Below are positions 51,612 to 60,944 of a stretch of 60,944 bases of DNA, piece by piece. The notes under the pieces were generated by a model. It was not told where the DNA came from. It saw nothing but the letters and a program-made list of their open reading frames with translations, and ran no database searches. This DNA comes from JAHWJR01 sp035942035 (GTDB taxonomy: Bacteria > Actinomycetota > Acidimicrobiia > Acidimicrobiales > CADCSY01), in contig DASZDK010000100.1 in NCBI GenBank assembly GCA_035942035.1, positions 1 to 60,944 on the forward strand, given 5' to 3'. Position 1 is the stretch's first letter, and each line of letters starts with the position of its first letter. The position numbers were made by a program, and so were the translations under genes.

Positions 51612-53089
51612 CGCCGCTCCCGGCCGTACTCCTCCACCCGCTCCGCGGCCAGGCGGCCGGACACCAGCACGGTCGGGATCCCCACGCCGGGCACGGTGCC
51701 CGAGCCCACGAACACCAGACCCGGTGCCCGCCGGTCGACATTGGAGGGCCGGAACGGGCCAGTCTGCAGGAAGCGGTGCGACAGGGCGAACGGCGTCCCC
51801 CGCTCCATGCCCTGGCGCTCCCAGTCGAGGGGGTCGAGGAACTCCTCGACCTCGATCTCGACGGGGTAGCCCAACTGCGCCACACGTTCCGCCAGCGACG
51901 TACGCACCCGCTCACGCTCGGCGGTCCAGTCCATGCGCCCGTCGAGGTTGGGCACGGGCTCGAGGGCGTACAGCGTGGAGCAGCCCTCGGGGGCCAGCGA
52001 CGGGTCGTCCTTGGTGTGCACGGTGACGAGGATCGACGGATCGGGCATGCGCACGCCGTCCTTCAGCAGGGCGGCGAAGGCGTCGTTCCAGGCGGTGCCG
52101 AAGTGGATGTTGTGGTGGGCGACGTCGTCGGCCGGCAGCCCGCGCACTCCGGCGTGCCACACCACGCACGACGGCGAGTAGTGGCCCCGGCGGGCGGTCC
52201 GGGGGGCGTCGAGGCCGCCCAGCAGCGTGCGGTAGGCCACGGGCAGGTCGGGATTGGCCACCACGGCGTCGGCGTGCACCACCTCGCCGGTGTCGAGGCG
52301 CACGCCGGTCACCGGGCCGGTGGTGCCCTGGCGGCGCAGGATGGTCTCGACCGTGGCGCCGTAGCGGAACTCGGCCCCGGCTTTCTCGGCACCGGCCGCC
52401 AGCCCCCGGCACATGGCGTGCATGCCGCCACGAGGGAAGTAGACCCCCTCGACGGAGTCCATGTAGGTGATGATGCAGTAGAGGGCCAGCGCCTGGTACG
52501 GGGCCAGGCCGGCGTACATCGACTGGAAGCTGAAGATGCGCTGGAGCCGCTCGTCGTTGAAGTAGGAGGCCACCACCTTGGAGAGCTTGCGGAACCCTCC
52601 GAGGCGCACCAGATCGACCGTCGGCTTCAGGGGGCGGGCCAGCGACAGGGGCGAGGCGAAGTTTCGGTCGATGAAGTTGGGCATCTCCAGCCGGTACAGC
52701 CGGCCCAGCCAGTCGCAGAACCGCCCGAAGGCGGCCGCCTCCTTGGCGCCGCACACGTCCAGGATCTCCTGGGTCATGCGCTCGCGCCCGTGCCACACCC
52801 GCAGCACGGAGCCATCGGCGTAGCACGCCCGGTACATGGGGTCGACGGGGCGGATGTCGACGTAGTCGGCCATCTCGGCCCCCATGGCCCGGAAGCAGTC
52901 CTCGACCAGACCGGGCATGGTCAGCACGGTGGCCCCGGTGTCGAAGCGGTAGCCGCCCTTCTCCAGCAGTCCCACCCGTCCCCCCGGCGTGTCACCCCGC
53001 TCGAGCACGGTGACGTCGTGCCCCCGCCCGGTCAGGTGGCAGGCTGCCGACAGCCCGCCGAGTCCTGCTCCCACCACGACGACGTGCAC
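51608..53089 (-). CDS. crtI: Phytoene desaturase CrtI
   Basis: 493 aa. VHVVVVGAGLGGLSAACHL at the extreme N-terminus (FAD-binding), GRVGLLEKGGYRFDTGATVLTMP, the SFQSMYAGLAPYQALALYCIITYMD-region of CrtI near 215-240, and the C-terminal LVFVGSGTVPGVGIPTVLVSG. Four-step desaturation of phytoene to lycopene. GTG 53089 is preferred over ATG 53116 because AAGGAGAG stands 7-8 bp upstream, and the latter would overlap crtE by 16 bp. Confidence 0.95.
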   Translation of the reverse strand: MHVVVVGAGLGGLSAACHLTGRGHDVTVLERGDTPGGRVGLLEKGGYRFDTGATVLTMPGLVEDCFRAMGAEMADYVDIRPVDPMYRACYADGSVLRVWHGRERMTQEILDVCGAKEAAAFGRFCDWLGRLYRLEMPNFIDRNFASPLSLARPLKPTVDLVRLGGFRKLSKVVASYFNDERLQRIFSFQSMYAGLAPYQALALYCIITYMDSVEGVYFPRGGMHAMCRGLAAGAEKAGAEFRYGATVETILRRQGTTGPVTGVRLDTGEVVHADAVVANPDLPVAYRTLLGGLDAPRTARRGHYSPSCVVWHAGVRGLPADDVAHHNIHFGTAWNDAFAALLKDGVRMPDPSILVTVHTKDDPSLAPEGCSTLYALEPVPNLDGRMDWTAERERVRTSLAERVAQLGYPVEIEVEEFLDPLDWERQGMERGTPFALSHRFLQTGPFRPSNVDRRAPGLVFVGSGTVPGVGIPTVLVSGRLAAERVEEYGRERR

Positions 53090-53100
53090 GGAGGCTCTCC

Positions 53101-54180
53101 TTACCGGTCGCGCCATGCGACGTAGTTGGCCAGCTCGGTCAGCGCCACCTGGGCCTCCTCGGCCAGCGGCGCCGCCTTGACCGCCTCGAGCGCCTCGGTG
53201 GCCAGCCGCTCGATGGCGCGCTCGATCTCGTCGCGGGCGCCGATGGCGATCAGGACGTCCTGGAGCTCGGCCACGTCATCGGCGGTCAGGTCGGGGTCGC
53301 CGACCCGGCGCAGCGCCCGAGCCGCGGCCCCGGTGGCCCGCTGGGTGGCCACGGCCATGAGTGGCGTGGGCTTTCCCTCGCGCAGGTCGTCGCCCACGGG
53401 CTTGCCGGTGGAGACGGCGTCCCCGAAGGCGCCCAGGAGGTCGTCGCGCAGCTGGAAGGCCTCGCCGAGGGGAAGTCCGTAGTCGGACAGGGGGCCGGCG
53501 AGCTCGTCCAGGCGACCGGCCAGGGCGGCGCCCATGTGCAGGGGGCGCTCCACGGTGTACTTGCCGGACTTGTAGGAGGTGATGCGTCGGGCGGCGGCCA
53601 GGTCGGTCTGGCCCCGTACCGTGCCCAGCACGTCGAGGTACTGGCCGATGTTGAGCTCGATCCGCAGCTCGTCGTAGACGGCGCGAGCGCCCGGAGGGGC
53701 GGTGCGCACCAGCATGTCGGCGTAGACGAAGGCTAGGTCGCCCACGAGGATGGCCACACCCTCGCCGAAGCGGCGGGACTCTCCCCGCCAGCCGGAGCGG
53801 GCGTGGCGGGTGGCGTGGGCAGTGTGGGTCGCCGGCCGGCCCCGCCGCTGGGCCGAGCCGTCCATGACGTCGTCGTGCACCAGGGCGAAGGCGTGGAGCA
53901 GCTCGAAGGCGGCGCCCACGTCGACCACCAGCGGGTCGCCGGCGTCCCCGCCGGCGCCGACGTAGGCCCAGTGGCAGAACGCCGGCCGGAGGCGCTTCCC
54001 GCCCGAGTCCACGAAGGCGGCGAGGCACTCGACCAGGAGGCGGAGCTCGGGGTCGACCGCCGCCCACCGGGTCGCCTCGGCGTCGAGCAGCAGGTGGACC
54101 CGCTCCTCGACCCGGCGGGCGATGTCGAGCAGGCTGCAGGGAGGGGGTGCGCCGGAGGGGTCGGCCGAGTGGTCGATCAC
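53101..54180 (-). CDS. crtE: Geranylgeranyl diphosphate synthase (CrtE/IdsA type)
   Basis: 359 aa from GTG 54180 (ATG 54246 would add 22 Arg-rich residues). First DDxxD in LVHDDVMDGS (103-107), second in FQLRDDLLGAFGD, and GKRLRPAFCHWAY. Makes the C20 GGPP precursor from IPP and DMAPP. First gene of the crtE-crtI-crtB-cruF-crtI2 operon; the 133-bp gap to the divergent ccmF probably holds the promoters. Confidence 0.93.
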   Translation of the reverse strand: MIDHSADPSGAPPPCSLLDIARRVEERVHLLLDAEATRWAAVDPELRLLVECLAAFVDSGGKRLRPAFCHWAYVGAGGDAGDPLVVDVGAAFELLHAFALVHDDVMDGSAQRRGRPATHTAHATRHARSGWRGESRRFGEGVAILVGDLAFVYADMLVRTAPPGARAVYDELRIELNIGQYLDVLGTVRGQTDLAAARRITSYKSGKYTVERPLHMGAALAGRLDELAGPLSDYGLPLGEAFQLRDDLLGAFGDAVSTGKPVGDDLREGKPTPLMAVATQRATGAAARALRRVGDPDLTADDVAELQDVLIAIGARDEIERAIERLATEALEAVKAAPLAEEAQVALTELANYVAWRDR

Positions 54181-54313
54181 GTCATGGTACGGCGTGGCCG
54201 GTGGCGCTGGATTGCCGAGTCTGCGCCAGCGACGGCGAGTGCCCACAAGGTGGCCGCACGGCGACGTTGGGTGCTGGCGGGAGCAGATGGCGGTGCGGCG
54301 CTAGCGTGCGCCG

Positions 54314-56509
<2,196 letters not shown>

Positions 56510-59500
56510 GGGCCACCGCCACCGGCCAGGCCAGGGCGGCTGCGAGGAGCAGCCATCCCGCCAGCGGGACGCTGCCCCGGCCGGCGGGCAGGTCGGCGGG
56601 GTCGAACGCCTGGTCGGCCAGGATCTCCCCGCGTCCACCCGTGGCCTCCGACCACGCCCGCAGCGCCTCCGGGCGGGCCGGGCCCAACTGGTACTCGGGG
56701 GAGTACGACTGGGTGGCCACCGTGGCCGAGGAGAACACCGTCCCGTCACCGGCGGTGACCGCCGCCCCCACGGCGTAGCTGCCGGCGCCCACGGCGGCGG
56801 CAGCGCCCGAGAAGGTGGTGGCCGAGGTCCGCTGTAGGCGCACCTCGCGGCCCTGCCGGTCCGGTCCCGCCACCCGGGCCACCGCGGTGGCGTCGTCCGG
56901 CCACGGGTCGGCTCCCTCCACGGTGATACGCAGGGTGTCGCCGTCGATGGAGGTGCGCAGGCCGCCCCCGTCGCCGCCGGTTGGGAAGGCGTCTTTCACC
57001 GTGGCTGCCCAGAACGGCACGTAGCCCTCCCAGCCCGCCCACGCCTGCGACCACCGCGCCGAGGCGTCGCTGGTCCAGGCCGTGGCCCGGCCCAGGCCGG
57101 CCTGCCAGCTGGCCAGGAGCGGGTCGCCGTCGGGACCGATCCGCAGCAGGGTGCGAGCGGCCGGCTTGGCCGTGGTGGCCAGGTACCCGAACAGCGGGGG
57201 CGACGCCCTCAGCTCGGCCACGGGCGCCGCCGAGGAGACCACCTCGGGCAGGAACTCGCCCTCGTTGACGAAGTTCCGGGAGGCCAGCACCGTCTCCTCC
57301 ATCATGATCTGGGGGATCTGATGCAGGTCCCGCCCCGGGTGGAAGCGCCCGCCGCCGGCGTCGGCCACCGCCCGCAGCTCCTGGGCCGCTCCCTCGCCGG
57401 TGCCCAGCACCGACACGGTGATGCCCTCCTCCCGCAGGGCGGCGGCCTGGTCGGCCAGGCCGGCGAGGGCGCCCTCGGCGGTGAACCCGTCGGTGAACAG
57501 CACGATGTGCTTGAGCCGGGACTTGCTCTCCCGCAGGGCCTCGGCCGCCGTGCTCAGCGAGCGGCGCACGTCGGTGCCGCCGGCGGGCGTCAGCCGTCCC
57601 AGGCCCTCGCGCACCACCTCCTCGGGCGGGAGCTGCTGCAGGTCGATGATCCAGCGCTCCTCGGTGTTGAACGCCAGCACGCCCACCTCGTCGTTGCGGC
57701 TCAGGGCGGCGATGCTGCGGGCGGCGGCCGAGCGGGAGATGTCGGTCTTGTTCACCCCGCCCTCCTGGCCGAAGTTGCCGCCGCCAGGCAGCCCGTTGGC
57801 GCCCTCGTTGCAGTGGCAGGCGCCCATGGACCCACTGGCGTCGATGGCCAGCACCTGGGCCACCGAGCTGCGGCGCTTGGGGTCGAGGACGTCGCTCACC
57901 ACCGGGAGCAGCTGCTCGAGCGGGCTGTCGAGGTAGCCGCCCAGGGCGTAGCTGTGGTCGCCGCCGGTCACCACCAGCCCCCGCCCCAGGTCGCGGGTGG
58001 CGGCCCCGAGGTCGTCCACTTGGGACGGGGCGAGGGAGCGCACGTCCACGTCGACCAACACCGTGGCCTGGTAGGTCGCCAAGCGGTCGAGGGCGGGCAG
58101 CGCCTCGGCCGCCACCACGTCGGTGGGGATCCCCCCCGAGCGCAGGGCCTCAGCCAGCGTTGCCCCCGTCCCCGGCGCCCCTTCGGCCAGGAGCACCCGG
58201 GGCGGCCCCTCCACCTGCACGGCGGCGAAGCCCTGGTCGTTCTCGGGCACGGTGTCGCCCGATGCCGCCACCTCCACCGAGTAGCGGTCGAGCCCCGAGC
58301 TCCCCGCCACCTGAGGCAGGGCCACGACGTTGGCGCCGGCGGACAGCTCGACCTCCCGCTCGTCGACCACGGTGCCCTCCTGGCGCAGGGTCAGGCGGGC
58401 CGGTCCCGGCGCCGTGGCGGTGACCGTCACCTCCAGGGGCACCGTCTCGCCCTGGCGGGCCCGGGCCGGGGCGTCGAGCTCGGTCACGGCCACGTCGGCG
58501 CCCCCGGTACGGGCGACGGGATGGACGTCGACCCGGATGCCGGCGTCGGCCAGCCGGGAGATCTCGGCGTCGGTGTCGCCCTCGGTGGCCCGCCCGTCGG
58601 AGACCACCACGATGCGCCGGCGGGCGTCGGTGGGCAGCACGGCGGCGCCGAGGCGCAGGGCGCCGGCCAGGTCGGTGCGCTCGGCGTCGACCTGCACCGA
58701 CGGGGTGAGCAGCGTGGCCCGCTCCTGGACGGTCAGCTCCAGGCGGGCGTCGCCGCCGAAGAGGGCCACGCCGGCCACGGCGTCGGGCGGCTGAGAGGCC
58801 AGCGCCTCTCGCACCCACGCCACCGCCTCGGCCCTGCCGGCCGGCCCCAGCGAGTCGGAGGCGTCGACCAGGAACACCGTCGCCACCCGGTCACGGGTCC
58901 GGGGCAGCTCCACGCCCACGAGGGCGCCGACCACCAGCACGGCCACGGCCGCCCGTGCCCCGAGCGCGAGGCGGGCCTGGCGCCGGCCCACGCCCATCCG
59001 CCGGCGGACAGCGAAGGCCTCGGCCGCCAGCACGGCGAGGAGCACGGCCGCCACCCACGCGAGGAGCGATTGCAGGCCCCTGGGCACCTCCTCACCCGGC
59101 GGCGCCGGCCGTGGCTCGACCGGCAGGGTGTCGGCCGGCGCCAGCTCCGACTCCCGCGGGCTGGGATTCACCGCCAGCGTCCGCGGCGGCCGCCCCTCCT
59201 CGGTGACCACCCAGAAGCCGGGTCGGTCGGCCGCGGGCGCCGAGTCGCCGGGGGCCACCTCGGCCCGGGTGCCGCCCGGGCCCTCCACCGTGGCGCCGCG
59301 GCCCCGGGCCAGCGGCAGGGCGTCACCCACCTCGAGGTCGTCGGGAGCCAGGGCGGCGCCGGCCAGCTCGGCCACCAGGCGGTCCCCGAGGATGGGGAAC
59401 GCCACCTGGACCGGGAGGTTGGTCTCGGCCAGCGCGAACCCGAGGTAGGCGAAGGGCCGCCCGTGGCGCCGGCCCCGGACCAGGAGGGGTGTCTCCTCCG

Positions 59501-60819
59501 AGCCCACCAGCACGACGTCGCCGGGCGAGGTCTCGAGTCGCTGCGCCCGGCTCACCGCCACCTCGGACAGGTCGATGCCCGCCAGCAGGGGATCGTCGCC
59601 CCGCACCAGGGCCACCGCCGGCCGCTCGGCCTCGCCGGCCACCTCGATCCCCGGCGCTCCTCCCGGCGGGGCGATGGCCAGGAACGGGGCCCCGGGATCG
59701 TCAGGTACGGGCACCCCGTCGTAGACGGCAAGGTCGAAGCCCTCGGCGGTGCGGGGCTCGGCAACCCGTTCGACGGTGAGGTCGGGGATGGCGTCGAGGA
59801 GCCGGTCGAGGAAGACGTCCCCGGGGCCGGCGACGAGGACTCGCAGCGGCCGGCGCCGGGCGGCCACCGCTCGCAGGTGGTCGTCGGCGGCCAGGAGGTC
59901 CTCACCCTCCAGGAAGGCTTCGACGCGGTCGCCGGCGGGGAGCTCGACGGCCTGGTCGACCGCCTCGCCGGCGGGCAGGTCGAGCTCGACGCGATGGACC
60001 GTGCGCCCGTCGACGTCGAGGCGCAGGGTCTGGCGGGCGTCGCCTCCGCCGGTGTTGCGCACCGTCACCCGGGCCACCAGGCCGCTGCCCCGGGGCTCGA
60101 CGCCCAGGCGGGCGAGGGCGCGGTTGGTGGCCCGCTCTCCCGCCCGTTCGTAGCGGGTGCCGGGCGGGAGTTGGCGGCGCTCGACGTCGGTGAGTCCCCC
60201 GTCGGACAGGAGCACGAAACCGATGTCGACCCCGGGGGTCTCCAGGCTCTCGGCCAGGGTGAAGGCGGTGGCGAAGTCGGCGCCAGCAGCGGTGGTGGCC
60301 AGCCGGCCGAGTGCGTCGGCGAAGGCGCCGGCGTCGGGACTGGCCGACAGGACCACCCGTGGTCGCGGCCCGGCCTCCACCAGGCTGGCCACCCCGCCGG
60401 CCGGCAGCCCGGCCCGCAGCTCGCGGGCCCGCTGCTTCGCTGTGGCCAGGCGGTCGGGGTCGCCGTCGAGCGCGGCCATCGAGCCCGACGTGTCAACCAC
60501 GAACACGGTGTGTTGGGCCAGGGGGGCCTCGGTGGGACGGGTCGGGCCGGCGGCGGCCACGGCCAGCAGCGCCACCGCCAGCAGCTGCAGGACCAGCAGG
60601 GTGCTGGGGCGCAGCCGTTGCCAGGGCGACGCCGCCGACACCGGCACGGCCAGCTCCCGCCACAGGTAGGTGGAGCTGACGGTGCGAGCGGTGCGCCGCG
60701 GGCGCAGCAGGTGCAGCACCACGACCGGGACGGCGAGCAGGCCCAGCCACAGCGCCGCCGGGTTGCGGAACGTCACCGCCGGCGCCTCTCCGCTCTGCTC
60801 GCCACCCACAGGAGGGGGG

Positions 60820-60944
60820 TCATCGCAGGACCCCCGCCGCCCGCCAGCCGGCGAGCAGGACCTGCTCCAGGTCGTCGCCGGACAGGAGGCGCACGTAGGC
60901 CGTTCCCCGCCGGCGGCAGCGCCGGGCCACGCCGTCGGCCCACG
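60820..60944 (-). CDS. C-terminal end of a DUF58 protein (5' end outside window)
   Basis: The last 40 codons are read backwards from the window edge: TAYVRLLSGDDLEQVLLAGWR and a final AAGVLR. This is the usual tail of DUF58 proteins, which are membrane-associated and travel with MoxR ATPases and VWA genes. The stop is 43 bp before the VWA start chosen here. Only the end is visible, so the family call is moderate. Confidence 0.65.
   Translation of the reverse strand, partial: WADGVARRCRRRGTAYVRLLSGDDLEQVLLAGWRAAGVLR

Overview
This window looks like about 61 kb of an actinobacterial chromosome of very high GC. Third codon positions are almost always G or C, GTG starts are common, and neighbouring genes are repeatedly coupled by 4-bp stop/start overlaps (GTGA or ATGA). 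The gene content fits a free-living aerobic actinomycete outside the well-studied genera, possibly Acidimicrobiia: furA-katG, a DtxR/IdeR-type regulator, a HelD-type helicase, TreY/TreZ trehalose synthesis, a deazaflavin (F420)-type oxidoreductase, and bacterial C40 carotenoid genes with CrtYc/CrtYd-like lycopene cyclase and CruF. The class-level placement is inference. I saw no rRNA, tRNA, CRISPR array, intact transposase or phage gene.

Layout. 1-1080: the end of one unrecognised gene and a decayed Fe-S/membrane-anchor gene of the DMSO-reductase type. 1.1-8.3 kb (minus strand): an oxidative-stress and heme block, patatin-like hydrolase, hemE, hemH, hemY, then furA-katG. 8.4-13.3 kb: a HelD-like helicase overlapped by a CDGSH protein, a small heavy-metal-associated protein, a secreted BNR-repeat protein and an unknown conserved-looking gene. 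13.4-18.7 kb: bioY and an Fbp-type metal (probably ferric iron) ABC transporter next to a DtxR-family regulator, with a striking TTAGGC repeat array as the likely operator. 18.7-23 kb: the large helicase Lhr. 23-29.7 kb: glgX-treY-treZ, converting glycogen to trehalose. 29.7-32.4 kb: an SthA-type transhydrogenase and an EamA transporter.

32.4-34.2 kb: the first carotenoid locus, with a lycopene cyclase broken into CrtYc and CrtYd halves, CrtZ, and a CrtA-like monooxygenase on the other strand. 34.4-37.5 kb: small genes, tandem hairpins and an SsuC/TauC-like ABC operon whose ATPase is truncated and whose binding protein is missing. 37.8-40.1 kb: a tiny membrane protein, an aldehyde dehydrogenase and an FmdE-family protein. 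40.2-45.5 kb: an oligopeptide-type ABC transporter without ATPase genes, then a LigD-like polymerase/phosphoesterase without a ligase domain.

45.8-54.2 kb: the second carotenoid locus (minus strand crtE-crtI-crtB-cruF-crtI2, then SURF1 and a family 2 glycosyltransferase, with a PlsY-like acyltransferase on the other strand). Together the two loci could make GGPP, phytoene, lycopene, cyclised, hydroxylated and/or ketolated, and CruF-hydrated and glycosylated (perhaps acylated) carotenoids. 54.3-60.9 kb: a CcmF-like cytochrome c maturation protein, a giant triple-VWA membrane protein, and the tail of a DUF58 protein. The most interesting items are the DtxR-type repeat operator, the split cyclase without its own start codon, the extended carotenoid-tailoring locus, several perfect or near-perfect inverted repeats (one of which forms the tail of SURF1), and unannotated-looking small genes (a 38-aa membrane protein and an ANTAR-like remnant).
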